Made by a program: the position numbers and the translations under genes. The notes under the pieces are model-generated. The model had not been told where the DNA came from, did no database searches, and was given only the letters and a program-made list of their open reading frames with translations. This document shows positions 11,526 to 23,040 of a DNA stretch of 64,000 nucleotides, piece by piece. This DNA comes from Eucalyptus grandis (lineage: Eukaryota > Streptophyta > Magnoliopsida > Myrtales > Myrtaceae): contig NC_052621.1 in NCBI RefSeq assembly GCF_016545825.1, positions 12,610,199-12,674,198 of the forward strand, in the 5' to 3' direction. How positions within the stretch are numbered: the stretch's first letter is position 1; every line of letters starts with the position of its first letter.

Positions 11526-12485
11526 AGGTGTGTGCAATCGAACTGGGTTTACCCGGGAACCGGACCGGCCCACCTAAAAAATAGAGTTGAGAACCGGTTT
11601 CCATTTAAATCGGTCCGGGAACCAATTCCCAAAATTTGAAACCGGTTTGAATTAGTCTATGATTCGGCTCTGAGTGATTATCCATTCGGGAACCGGTTTG
11701 GGAAGCCCAAAGTCCAAAACCCTACTTTTTCTCCTAATTTCCATGTCAGGCAAGTCCTCTTCTCGTTCTCGACATCTCTCGATTCGGCTTTGCATTTCGT
11801 AGCAATGTTTTCGTGGTGGGTTTGTTGTTAGAGACGGGTATCCGTGAGCGGAAAGTGTAAAGTTGAATTTTTTTTTGGGATCTTCCTCGCCGGAACAACG
11901 CTTTTGATTTACTGTGCCCGCTTTTTGGTTATGTGGGTGTTCGTTTTTTGTCAATGCAGTTTTTTTGTGGTCGTTCGAGTGGGGCATGTGATACAAAAAT
12001 GGGAGGCGTTGGCCGTTGCTTTTGAATGGAAGTGTGCTCATAGAGGGATATTAATTGTGATGCTGGAGGGTTGGATGGTTCTGCTAATCATGGCGTTCTT
12101 CTTCTAGGTTCGTTGCTGAAAATGACCGAGCCATCCAATGTGATTCACGTCTGCAACGTTGGGCATGAAATCTTAGAGGTACATGTTCTCTTGCAGCTTT
12201 TACTCCCAAGTAAATTCTTTTGGGTGTAGAAATAGGGACATTCTTGTGTATTAATGTAAAATTCAAAGCCGTATAAGATATCGGACGATTGCAAAACAAA
12301 TTTAAGTGGAAACAGGGTTAATCCTAGAATCGGATCGGAAAAACATAATGGTTTCAAAATAGAGTCCAATACAAATAAAGTCGGGTATATGATTCGAAAA
12401 AAGGAAACTGAATATAATAGGATCAGGTATAGGGTCTAAGTTTGGAACCTACCCACCCCGGACCCGATCACCCTTAGGGGGTTCT
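11517..12485. mobile_element. Pack-MULE-like element with 9-bp target duplication
   Basis: The body is 11526-12476 (951 bp), flanked by direct repeats GGGGGTTCT at 11517-11525 and 12477-12485. Blocks B and C show the unoccupied site (GAGGGTTGTGAAG near 20212 and 37278), so the insertion postdates duplication. A 9-bp duplication is typical of Mutator-like elements. The ends (AGGTGTGTGCAATCG and TAAGGGTGATCGGG read inward) form only a weak inverted repeat. The interior carries a host gene fragment (see 11700-12178) and GGTTCC-rich arms. No transposase, so it is non-autonomous. Confidence 0.7.
11700..12178 (+). pseudogene. Captured 5' end of a polypyrimidine-tract-binding-protein gene
   Basis: A leader-like stretch with AAAACCCTA near 11720 is followed by an intron-like segment ending CTTCTAG at 12107. 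A short exon then has ATG at 12122 and encodes MTEPSNVIHVCNVGHEILE, stopping at a GT donor (12179). This matches the start of RRM1 in plant PTB homologue 3 (family pattern: SKVIHVRNVGHEISE), an RNA-binding splicing regulator. Arg is replaced by Cys in the RNP-like strand. Only the first coding exon is present, so no functional RRM can be made. The capture kept an apparent 5'-UTR intron, which points to DNA-level acquisition. Identification rests on recalled family sequence. Confidence 0.65.
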
Positions 12486-12902
12486 GAAGTGATAGATTGA
12501 TGCCGGAGGTGGGTGATGGCGCCAATGGAGCGAGGCGGTGGCAATGGGCTGGCAAATCTAGGGGCATGAGGCGGAGGGACTTGAAAGAGTGTCATGTTGG
12601 AGACAAAAGAGAGAAGGAATTGGATGCGTTTGTTCACTAACAATGAAAAGGGGCGTTTTCGCCAAATTAGGGGTGGAAATAGTCCCACTTTATATCGTTT
12701 AGTAAATTTGTTTTAGTAAAGATTTTATATCAGTTGCATCCCTCTTCTTCTTTTTCTTTTTTGAGTTCTCAAATTCTGAAAAGAAAAGGAAAAGCAAGAT
12801 TGCTTGACCAGAAAGCCCACCTGCCTACAAAATGCTCGACACGGGCAAATTGCTTGCCAAACAAGTGCGTAATTTTCATGGAAAAAGCTAACTAAGGATT
12901 AA

Positions 12903-13099
12903 TCATTGGGATTCGCTCCAGTAGCCACTCTTCCAACATGGAAGGGGGAGGTGAGGGGTTCACATCCCCACCTTCTAAGAAGGGGATGGGGTGAGGACAC
13001 GTAAGTTTCAGGAGTGGGTTTCGACTCCCACGCTCGCAAAAGTTTGAGAGTGAGTGTAGAGTAAGAATAGAGTAAGATTGACAAAAAAAAATAAAAAAA
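12903..13099 (+). mobile_element. SINE with 15-bp target duplication
   Basis: Body about 197 bp, ending in an A-rich tail (13081-13099). Perfect direct repeats CTAACTAAGGATTAA flank it at 12888-12902 and 13100-13114. Block B has the empty site (TATTAAGGATTAATAACTTC near 20609). A member of the same family lies on the minus strand at 4377-4588. No coding capacity. Confidence 0.85.
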
Positions 13100-13438
13100 C
13101 TAACTAAGGATTAACAACTTCATTTAATGGAAGATAACATGGCAAAAGCTGTTCCTAGATTTAGGAAAACCTGCTCCCTACATCCTGTCCAAAACAGTTC
13201 GACTGACCTAAGAAATTACTCACCCTCCATCTAGACAAATTTATGTTCAAAGAACTCCTCCTCACATAGCCTAATGATCGATCCTCCTATGCTAATCGAA
13301 TTGTGTAGTGAGTAGTCCACGTTAATGACCTCTAAATCGATCTAAGAACAATAAAGAAATGCAATTCCATCCTACTAACTAACCCTTGGAACTAATGTAA
13401 TTTAGTAGAGGAATTCAGAGATGAACTTAGGATTAGGT

Positions 13439-13645
13439 GATCACCGGCCGCGATGGCTCCGTTGGTAAGTCTTTTTCATCGTGGAGGGACCCACTGACCT
13501 CTTTTCGGAGGGCGAGGATTCAACTCGTCGCGGAAACGCTTGGCGTCTTACTCGTTCCACGGGGTGGTGGGTCCTCCCGTGGGGCCCCAGGGGCTGCCCG
13601 CGACGTACGGGACTTCCTTGGATCATAAAAAAAAGAAGAAGAAAT
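13439..13645 (+). mobile_element. tRNA-derived SINE with 12-bp target duplication
   Basis: The body starts with GATGGCTCCGTTGGTAAG, close to a tRNA-type A box, and has GGATTCAACTC about 50 bp later as a candidate B box. It ends in an A/GAA-rich tail. Direct repeats TTAGGATTAGGT at 13427-13438 and 13646-13657 flank it. Blocks B (near 20924) and C show the unoccupied AGGATTAGGTGAG. The family differs from the 12903 SINE. Confidence 0.85.
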
Positions 13646-16256
13646 TTAGGATTAGGTAAACCTGAACTGATTAGACAGGGCTCAAGAAGTACATAGCTGC
13701 TTGATTTCTTAAAGCTTTTGCGACAGGCCTGCTTTTTCTGTTCGGTCAATGCACGAGGTCATTAGTCTACGGCTTTGAATCCTCGATTCCATCGCATCTT
13801 CTTAGCTTCTTCAACTGGAACCCACTTAGACATTAAAAGGGGTAAGGACACAAATAGTTTTTGAACTTTATTTCAATATGTAATATAATCTATGAATTTT
13901 TAATTTTTTTCATGCGATCCCTAAATTTTAGCTAAATATTTCATATATATCCTAAATCTTTAGTACATGTTTAATTTGGAGCATGAACTATATGAAAATA
14001 TCCTGTGGAATTCTCTTATTAGTTTAAGATCATCAATAATATCGTTTGGGGATCACATTATATATTGGGTTAAAGTATAAGAAACATTTGTGTCATTTTC
14101 TAAAAGTAAAATGCAGCTTTATGTCATTGACTACCCCTTGTCCTGATTTCATTGATTAGTATGAGAACCAGAAGCGGGCTAGCAGCAACGCCGTGGGACC
14201 TTAACTAGCTTTTCATCTGTCTTGAAAAATGACTCACTTAATTTCAATCTTGTTGACCCTCTGGAATATCTACTTTTACTTTCGTAGGAACCGGTCGGGT
14301 TCTGCCAAGTTTTGGGATGACACCATCGATGGCTATCGCAAGGGCTTTTCCATTTGGCTCGATTCATGATCCCGTCGGAGAAGCGCAGGACTCGGGCAAA
14401 AAGACCCGAGTCCAAGCGATCTGATCGTTACTTGTGAACGTAGGGAAAGGATCGAATCGCAAGAGTTTCTCATGTGGTCATCCTGCTCTCCCTATTGCAA
14501 TTACGACGCCCTCCTGAGAAGTGTTGGTTTCTTTGTTAGATTCGTCATTACGTCCACCTTTACTAGAATTAAGAAATTTCAAATTAATGCGAAGCCAAGT
14601 AAGCTTCAAATGCGACTATTCTAAGAACCATTCCATCAACGATGCACTCCTCCAATCCCCTAGGGATGAAAGTTTTGCTGTGGGTAAACGGATCAAAAGA
14701 TCAATGGTCGTCCAAACCTGTCCTTTCAACCCTTCTGTTCTAATCGTAGGCGAAGCGTCGGTCCACCAAGAAAAGTTGGCAACTTGATGAACTCTGTCGG
14801 AGGTCACGTCTTTTTGTCGTGCTCCATTTGCATATCGCCCGAGATAATAATTTGCCACGAAAAATATGTCACGACGATAATATTTTATGTTTATTTTTTC
14901 TTTTGATGAAAATGAACCAAGGTAATATAAAGTGAATCTTAGATAATATAGGGTTTGCAATTTTAAACACAATACGCACTACATCGCAAAGAAAATGATC
15001 TAACTTATGACAACTTGTCTTGACCGTGCAAATAATCGAAAGTCGAAGATCCAGATCAATGCCCCGCAACTCCTAGGCTTGACATGGCCAGTCCGATCTT
15101 TAGGCGTGTTTTATAAATCTATTTCTGATCAGGCCAAATTTTGAGTTTGACATGGCCCCACTCCGAAGTGTTTAATGAATTTAGTTATTTTTAATATTTG
15201 TAATAAAAATACATAAAAATGTTTGTTATATTTCATTCTAGAGTGGTGCTGTCTACTTCGTAAAGTTATATACATGATGCCATTGCATATGGGCCTAAAC
15301 TATCTACTTCATTACAAAATTTACGATGCCTTGAGATACTAGCATAAACTATCTATCTCATGAAAAAAAATATAGCTTATTTATACGAGTTTAAATTTTC
15401 TTTATCAAAATTCCTTGACACGAATTTAAAAAAGGCCTAATGTTCAAAACTCCTTGACAACCATGTAAATGATCTACACCAAAATTCCTTGGTACGAATT
15501 TAAAAGACCTAAAGTCGAATTTCGGTACTCCTTGATACGAGTCTATTGTCTACTTTGAAATTCTTTGGCACGAACTTAGAAGGCAAACCAAATTTCCGAA
15601 ACTCTGTGACGCGGATGTAATCGAAATGCAAGTTTGGAGGCAATTTCTCGATGCTCTTAATGCGAACTTTCTTCGAGTTCTAAAAACTCCTGACTTGCAC
15701 GAGAAAGAATCGAGGTCACTTTGTTCTTTTTTCATGCGTTTTTAGATATTAAATTGACTTGTTTTGAAATCAATGAAAAGTTAAGAAAATGATAAGAATG
15801 TTTTAAAACCACATATTTTCCTAAAATAAATATTTTGGAAAATATTTTTTTATAAAAATAATCGCTTTATTTCTTAGAATAATTGGTCAATGAACTATGT
15901 ATTAAATTATCCAAGCATTTTTATAAAAAATGAAAAATATTTCTGACTCACTCATTTTTACATACGATACAAACAACCACTTTTAGAAAAATGTCATCCA
16001 AATTATCTATTTTTCTGGAATAAATGCACAAGTCTAAGACCCTGCTTGACTTATTTGTTTTCAAGGCATACGTATTCAATCAATGGGCTTGTCTATTAAT
16101 TTCTGATTCGATCTAGTCACTAAAAGGGACTCTAAAAACAACTTAATTCAATAGATAACTTTGAAAGCATCTAACATCCCCAACTTCTCGGATCACATCA
16201 CATCCAAGGTTTCAATTCTGTACGGTTCTTTTCCAACAATTTAAACTAGAAACCAA
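13646..16256. other. Block A trailing segment and block B leading flank, no gene
   Basis: About 13850-14060 contains repeated phrases on the pattern AATATGTAATRTRRTC, an old repeat shared with 21150-21440 and 38625-38970, so it predates the block duplications. The minus-strand open stretch at 14179-14415 recurs loosely at 39013-39291, but its conservation follows the DNA, not the reading frame. No gene is supported. Confidence 0.45.
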
Positions 16257-17152
16257 GGCCCCGTTTGTTTGCGTTTCTTTTTTTTTTTTTTTTAACAGTT
16301 TTTCTGTTTTTTTGTTCCTGGGAACAAAAAAAGAACAAACGCGTTTGTGTGCGTTTCTTTTTTTTTTGTTCTTTTGTTCCTGGAACAAAAAAAAAACAAA
16401 CAAAAACACAAATTTTGTGTTTCTTGTTTAACACAAATCGAAACACTTTTTTTTTTCTTTTTTTCTTTTATTTTCTTGTTCTTCTTTCATGGCCGAGGCC
16501 GGTCGCCGGCCTCGGCCACGGCCGGCGACCCAGGCCGACGAGGGCCGGCGGCCTCGCCCGGCCACGGCGAGGCTCGCCGGCCCCAGCGAGGCCGACGCTC
16601 GCCGTGGCCGGGCGAGCTCGAGCTCGCCCGGCCATGGCGAGGCCGACCTCGCGCGGCTTGGCGAGCCTCGGCCTCGCCCGCGGTGGCCCGGCGAGGCCGC
16701 GGCTTGCCGGCCGGCGGGGCGAGCTCGGCCTCGCCGGATCAAGGCGAGGCCGACCTCGCGCCGGCTCGGGCGAGCTCGATCTCGCCCGGATCCGGCCTCG
16801 AGCTCGCCCGGCCGGCGAGCCTCGGCCTCGCTCGGCGGTGGCCCGGCGAGGCCGCGCCTCGCCCGCCGCCGGGCGAGCTCGGCCCTCGCCGGCCGGTCGC
16901 CGGCCAAGGCCTTGGCGGCGACCGGCCAAAAGAAAAAAAAATGAAAAAGAAAAAAGAAAAAAAGGAAAAATAAGAAAAAAATAGAAAAAATAAAAAAATT
17001 ATCCAAATTTACCAAACATGTTTCGTTTATTTTTATTCCCGGAACAAGTTTACCAAACGCGTATTTTGTTCAAAAATTGTTCCCCGGAACAAATACTTTT
17101 TTCTATTTCTTCCCTAACAATTTTTAAAACAAACACAACCAAACGCGCCCCC
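16257..17152. mobile_element. GC-rich fold-back element
   Basis: Ends read inward as GGCCCCGTTTGTTTGCG and GGGGCGCGTTTGGTTGTG. Inside these are T/A-rich arms with palindromic GTTCCTGGGAACAA and GTTCCTGGAACAAA, then about 430 bp (16490-16925) of almost pure G+C built from CGAGCTCG, GGCGAGGC and GCCGGC words able to fold on themselves. Six-frame open stretches across the core are caused by composition, not coding. Block A lacks it (compare 8600). The target duplication is unclear. hAT-type origin is a guess from the end sequence. Confidence 0.65.
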
Positions 17153-17445
17153 AATCAATACTTATATTCTCATCGGCGCTTCTTCTTTTATTCTTGCTTT
17201 TCTTTCTTCTAGGATTGATGTAGCAATATGTTAGTAACACGTATTGGCATACCGTATAGGTAACTCTTTCACAAGGGAATGACCCTAAAAGTGTAGATTA
17301 CGTCAATTACACGAGAATCTAAAAGTAGAATCATTAAAAGCACCAAAATCTAAATTTTCTTTTTGACTTAGTGCGATCGCGTTGTTTTTTTGTTTTTTTC
17401 TGAAAAAAACGTTTAGCACGCTTTTGGCCTATGCCTCGCCTGCTC

Positions 17446-17579
17446 TTCTAGAAAAGCAACCACAGACAAGAAGCATTACCATTCTCTTTGAGTGCCGCCC
17501 AGCCGTCCTCATCACCCCTGCCATAAGCGCACAAAGTTCTCTGAATCCCTTTATAAAATCCATGGCGTCTATATATACG
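17446..17579 (+). promoter_or_regulatory. Gene A2 promoter: TTCTAGAA element and TATA box
   Basis: TTCTAGAA at 17446-17453 sits in a slightly decayed version of the A1 palindrome (GCTCTTCTAGAAAAGC). A TATA box (TCTATATATAC) lies at about 17569-17579, roughly 90 bp before the ATG, in the same phrase GGCGTCTATATATA as in A1. Confidence 0.55.
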
Positions 17580-17667
17580 CTTCACTCGTCTTCTCCTCCT
17601 CTTCCTCAAGCAAAAACACCAGACACCAAAGTTCGTTCCTTTTGCTTTCGTCACCTCGCCAGCGGCC

Positions 17668-18438
17668 ATGGTTTCTTCAGGAGAACTCCATGCCGAGCAG
17701 CTCGAAGTGAACGCTGATCCTCATGGCCCTTTCGAAGAAGAGGACGAAGAGAATGAGGAAGCGCTCTCGCTCTGTGATCTTCCCATCTACAGCAACTCGG
17801 CGGTTTGGGAACGTGAATTCATCGACGAGGGCAAGGGTCAGAGCTCAGCTGCAGACCAAGATTTCTTCGAGTTCTCGAGCGAGGACGTCTCTAATTCCTT
17901 CACTTACCCATCCGACAACAAGATCGTGTTCTGCGGCAAGATCATCCCGTACAGATTGCCGCCTGATCAAACTCAAAGGCCCCTGAACAAGAATCACGAC
18001 CGGAGCAAACCCAAGAAGAAACGAGGCTCCTTCTTGTTCAGATGGAGATCTCTCTTCACCAACAAATCAAGAACCTCAAGAAACGGCCGTCCGCGGCCTG
18101 GGCAAATTTCGAGCCCCAAGTCTCCGCCGCTGGAGCTCGACAAGTACAAGTGCGGATATGGGTGCATGCCGAACAGGTGCGCGGATGAGTACGATTTCGC
18201 GAAGGTGAAGATTCTGGCGCCTCCGTTGAAGTCGAGGTGGTACCTGTTCATGTTCGGGCTGAAGAGGTTGCCGGCGGAGATGGAGCTGAACGACATCAGG
18301 ACAAGGCAGAGTCGGAAAACTCTGTCGACCATGTTCCGATCCGGCGATGGCGAAGAGGTCGAGAGAGGTAGGAGGAGTGCGAGTGGCCATGCGATTAGAG
18401 CGGTGAAGAAGACGATGGGTTGCATACCACACGTTTGA
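17668..18438 (+). CDS. Gene A2: uncharacterised plant protein, tandem family, 256 aa
   Basis: Intronless paralogue of A1 (9137-9907), same length and nearly the same sequence. Start ATG in GCGGCCATGG. Blocks are conserved: ALSLCDLPIY, DFFEFSS, KIVFCGKIIPYR, KPKKKRG, SRWYLFMFGLKRLPAEMEL and the C-terminal KKTMGCIPHV. Differences are mostly conservative and sit in linkers: one extra Glu in the acidic stretch, FIDEGK for FGEAGK, and one Arg fewer in the RRRSAS segment. These two small indels keep frame, consistent with selection for a protein. No membrane segment or signal peptide. Function unknown. The GC-rich element at 16257-17152 lies about 0.5 kb upstream, between this promoter and the rest of the shared flank. 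Confidence 0.88.
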   Translation: MVSSGELHAEQLEVNADPHGPFEEEDEENEEALSLCDLPIYSNSAVWEREFIDEGKGQSSAADQDFFEFSSEDVSNSFTYPSDNKIVFCGKIIPYRLPPDQTQRPLNKNHDRSKPKKKRGSFLFRWRSLFTNKSRTSRNGRPRPGQISSPKSPPLELDKYKCGYGCMPNRCADEYDFAKVKILAPPLKSRWYLFMFGLKRLPAEMELNDIRTRQSRKTLSTMFRSGDGEEVERGRRSASGHAIRAVKKTMGCIPHV

Positions 18439-21400
18439 TGAAAGTTCTCCGGGAAAAGAAACGCTAGGTGGAAGGCCGTGGCCATCCAGAAAGAGACCGT
18501 TTCAACCACAGACCGAACGTCACTGTTCCGTGATGTGCAGTTGCTTTGCACATATAGGAAGAACCGAGACGATGATATCTCAAGATTCATGAAATTTCTC
18601 CCCGGGATTGATCATGGTGTTGGGATGATTCCGACTTTTGTGCCATCTTTAGGCTGCAAAATGGAAAAACGGTCCTTGATATGTGGGTCTTTTGCCGTAC
18701 TAGTAGTTTACGAGTTGTCATGCAGATTTCGTATGTTTTACTGTGTTCAACTCATGGACCTCATCTGTTGTATGTAGAAACGTAGCGAGTTTCTGTTTTG
18801 GCACCTAAAATCGGCGATTTCAAATAGATCCTATATTCCTACTTAAAAAAAATAAAAAATAGATCCTATATTCCTACTTGATGCCATGTTCATCCTTGAA
18901 AGGAGGTCTATACGATGTAGACATGATGATGTATTTGTTGACTTATTAGGTTCATTGGAGACAAATAGACCACGAACAGTTTTTTTTTTTTTTTTTTTGC
19001 TTGTAAAGTCGAAAACTCAGAAAATGACACAAATGAAATAGCTCTATCAAATCACAATTTGATTCAACAGTAAAGACTCGCAGAAAATAATAAGATCAAT
19101 TAAGGGAGAGGTTGCTTTCTTTATTTGGTCGAAATATTCTTTCACATTTCACTGACCAGCACTTTTGACATAAAGTAATGGACTTCGTTTCATAAACTAT
19201 GCTATAAGCACTAGGAGGGTTTTAAGCCCTCAATAAGATGAGAGGGTTTACTTTTGATGGATCTTGGCTACACAATCTGCCAATTGATTAGCTTCATGTG
19301 GACAATGGGCGAGAGGAATGAACATTAAGAGAGGAATGAACGATGAAAAATAGAATAGGTGAGTTTTGCTCTTATCCAATTGTGGTTTGTTTCCTTTTCG
19401 TTTCCACAATCTTATAGCACCGGGCGAGTTTATTTCCATCCTCAATATAGCTAAAAAGCAACTATCTTATTGTGTCATGACCAAAATACCCTTAAATCTT
19501 TTCTCTCTCATACACTTTAACTCTTTTCCGTTGTCTCTTTTTTCGCCGTCCTAAAATCTCCATGACACTTTTCTTTTCTCTTTTTCGTCTTTTGCTCCAC
19601 CCTCTGTCAACTTTTAGAGCCGAAAGAACTTAGCATTCACATTTCAAGGTCATACCACAATTTTAAAAGAAGATAACTTTTACTCACATTCTATCATATT
19701 TTCCTTTGTGATCAAGCGGAGCCTGCGCTGGATGGATGAACATAGGGATTAAAGACTTTCCAAAAACACCACTATTCGACTTGAATCTCACTCTAAACTG
19801 AACGAGATCTGAAAAAGAACAATCTAATGTCTTTCTCCTCGTCTTCTGCTGTCGCCTTCGTCACACGTCCCACATGTCGCAATTGTTATGCACAACGACC
19901 TCCTCCACCCCCCACCGCTATAAGTAAGCTCATTTCTACTCAAGTTAATATCGTTACATACCTATTTATTTCGTCATCTACTCTGTTCTTTTTTTGGGTC
20001 AAAAGCTATTCTCTTCGACTTCCTTTGTTATGTCCCTCATTCTCCTTGATGCGTGAGCGTCGAGCTCAAGACGGTCGAGCTATGGTTAAGCTCTGCACCA
20101 TTAACGACTTGTCAATGATAAAAGGGTGACATTTGGTGGTGGAAGAAAAGAAATGGAGAGACGGATGAAGGGAGATGACCTAGCGAATAATAGAGGGGGA
20201 GAGAAGAGGGTTGTGAAGTGATAGGTTGGTGGTGGAGGTGGGCGGTGGCACCAATAACGCCAGGCGGTGGCAATGCGTGGTAGATTTAGGGGCATGAGGC
20301 GGAGGGACTTGAAAAAGTAACACATAAGTGCAAAAGTTGTGCCATGTTGAAGGCAGAAAAGAGCAGGAATTGGAGGCCTACAATCACTAATAATGAAAAG
20401 TGGCGTTTTAGCCATATTAGGAGTGGAAATAATCTCACGTTACACATTTAGTAAATTTCTTTTAATGAGATCTTATAACAGTAGCATCGCTATTTTTCCC
20501 CCTTTTGAATTCTCAAATTCCAAAAAAAGGAGCAAGATTGCTTGACCAGAAAGCACGCCTGCCTACAAAATGCTTGACTCTGGCAAATTGCTTGCCTGAC
20601 AAGTTATTAAGGATTAATAACTTCACTTAATGGAAGATACCGCGGCACCAGCTATTCCTATATATAGGAAAATCTGCTCCCTACATCCTGTCCAAAACGG
20701 TTCGACTTACCTAATAAATTACTCATTCTCCATCTAGACAAATTCATGTACAATAACTCCTCTTCACATAGCCTGATGATCAATCGTGCTACTCGAATCG
20801 CATAGTGATAAATTCATTTTAATAGCCTCTAAATCGATCTAAGAACAATAAAGAAACGTGATTTCATCCTACTAAATAATCCTTAAACTAATGTAATTCA
20901 GTAGAGGAATTCAGAGAGGAACTGAGGATTAGGTGAGCCTGAACTGGTTAGACTGAGCTCTAGAAGTACCCTAAGATGCTTGATTTCTTAAATCTTTTGT
21001 GATGGGACCTCCTTTTTTTGTTTGGTCAATGCACGAGGTCATTAGTCTTTGGCTTTGAATCCTCGATTCCACCGCATCTAGATATATTTTCTCAGCTTCT
21101 TTCATTGGGACCCACTCCAAAAGCGAAAAGGTTAAAAAGACATACTTCTTTAACTATGGTCTAATATGCAATATGGTCATTGAATTTTTAATTTGTTACA
21201 TGTGATCCTTGAACTTTAATTAAATATTCAATGTGGTCCATGAATTTTTAATTTGTTTAATGTGATGAACTTTCGATATATGTTCAATATAGTCCATAAA
21301 CTATATTTATAATTAGGGACAATATTAAATTATTTTATATAGTTCAAGATTAATTTGAATATATAGCAAAGCTTAGGGATTATATTGAATAAATTACAAA

Positions 21401-22357
21401 TTTAAGAACCACATTGTATGTTAGGTTAAAGTTCAAGAATTATTTGTGTCATTTTCCAAAAACAAAAAAAAAAAAAACAAAAACACAGCTTATGTCATTG
21501 ACTAGGCCTTGTCCTGATTTCGTCGACTAGTATGAGAACGAAAAGCGGGTTGGCAACATCGTGGGACCTTAACCAGCTTTTCATCTATCTTGAAAAATGA
21601 CTCACTTAATTTCAACCTCGTTGACCCTCTCGAATAACTACTTTTACTTTAGTAGGAACCAATTGGGTTCTGCCAGTTTTTTTGGATGACACGATTGGTG
21701 GCTATCGCAAATTTTTTCCATTTGGCTCAATTCATGATCTTGCATCGCGCCGGATCAGTTGAGGACTTTTCACGAGATCCGTCGTAGAAGCGCAGGACTA
21801 GGCTGAAAAGATCCTGGTCCAAGCGATTCGATCGTTACCTGATTCTTTTAAATGTTTGAGAAAAATCAAGTATGGTCGGAGCAAAAATTTCCGAAGGCCT
21901 TATTCTTTCGTGTTCTGTTTGTCCTACAATTTTTCAAGTACTGAATTTTCTCTCAGTTTACTCGTGAACGTAGGGAAAGGATCGAATTGAGCAAGTTTCT
22001 CATGTGATCATCCTTCTCTCTCTACTGCGATTACAACGCCCGCTTGAGGAGTGTTGGTTTCTTTCTTTGATTCGTCGTTATGTCCACGTTTACTAGAATA
22101 AAGAAACTTCAAACGTTTACTAGAATAAAGAAACTTCAAACGTTTACTAGAATAAAGAAACTTCAAAGTAATGCCAAGTTTCCAAATGCAACTAGTCTAA
22201 AAACCATTCCATCAACGACACACTGCTCCAGTCGCTTCTGGATGAAAGTTTTTCTGTGGGTAGACGGATCAAAAAGATCAATGTTCATCCATATCTGTCC
22301 TTTCAACCCTTTTTTTTTTCTCATGGTAGGCCTCAGGGTGGTCCATCAAGAAAAGTT
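18439..22357. other. 3' flank of gene A2 and block B trailing segment, no gene
   Basis: It contains the A2 3' UTR and sequence shared with 9908-14800 minus that block's three insertions. T- and A-tracts occur near 18980 and 21463. No ORF here is conserved in frame with its block A counterpart. Confidence 0.5.
22087..22167. repeat. 27-bp tandem triplication
   Basis: Three perfect copies of a 27-bp unit beginning CGTTTACTAGAATAAAG. Blocks A (14553) and C (39518) have a single copy, so the expansion is private to block B. Confidence 0.9.
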
Positions 22358-23030
22358 AACCATTTTGTCCTTGGGAATATTTCCTATTTATAAATAATTT
22401 TCGATTCTATTCCTTGGACGAGCTCTTGAGCATTTAAACACATTTTGTAATTGCATAAAATTTATATTTCTCAAATAGAAAAAGAACATGAATGCATTTG
22501 GTACAATCCTTAAATTTTTTTGTGACTAAGAAGTTCTTTTATGTTTTTAATAACTTTATGAGATTTTTCTTTCTTTCCTTATCTTTGGCTTCATGTTTTA
22601 GTCGGTGATCACACTAGCCTCGAGGGTGCCTCATCGGATCTTGATGAGGTTGAGCCTCACCACATCTGGGCGAGGTCGAGCACCCCCCAACCAAGGCAAG
22701 GCTGACCTTGTCCAGCCACAACAAGGTTGCCAGACCTTGTATCTAGCCGGTTGCCGGTCATTTCTGAGCTCAACGAACGACTGAAGGAGGAAAAAGAATA
22801 AAATAAAATAGAAAAAAAAAAAAGAAAGTGGTTTGATTCTAGAGTTGTTTTAAAAAATAAAGTAGTAATTTTTTCTACTTCTTGATTTTATTCTAAATCT
22901 ATTCCTAGGAAAAAAATTTGTTCCTAAGAGTAAAGAAATTATATGACATTAATAAATGGATTTCTGCTCTTTTTTTTGTTCCGGGGAACAAAAGAACAAA
23001 AATAGCTAAGATTTAGTTAGTTACCAAATA
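22358..23030. mobile_element. Fold-back element with degenerate GC core
   Basis: It interrupts sequence that is continuous in block C (39727-39750). The left end AACCATTTTGTCCTTGG and inverted right end AACCTATTTGGTAACTAA are similar. The centre (22610-22770) has CCTCGAGG, GGCGAGG and GCCGGTTGCCGG words, a mutated version of the core at 16490-16925. No coding capacity. Confidence 0.55.
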
Positions 23031-23040
23031 GGTTCTTGAC

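Larger units (their letters stand above)
8090..15700. repeat. Segmental duplication block A
   Basis: Same order of landmarks as block B (15710-23040) and, from the gene's 3' flank onward, block C (23041-40450): gene A promoter and CDS, 3' flank, a GAAAGGAGGTCTATAC landmark (10333, 18898 and 23135), then a shared trailing segment with GACGCG and TGCTCTTAAT. Block A has three private insertions (11526-12476, 12903-13099, 13439-13645) absent from B and C. Confidence 0.8.
15710..23040. repeat. Segmental duplication block B
   Basis: Paralogue of block A with gene A2. Private insertions are the GC-rich fold-back element (16257-17152) and an element at 22358-23030. The junction with block C at about 23040 joins the end of one unit (CTCTATTGGAAACCACTTCC) directly to 3'-flank sequence of the next, skipping a gene copy. 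Confidence 0.75.

Noticed and set aside
14179..14415. Minus-strand ORF recurring at 39013-39291
   Set aside because: Similarity follows the duplicated DNA; indels break frame in block B and no domain is recognised.
16265..17015. Six-frame ORFs of 150-239 codons through the GC-rich core
   Set aside because: Open in all frames because the core is low-complexity G+C; a self-complementary element, not a gene.
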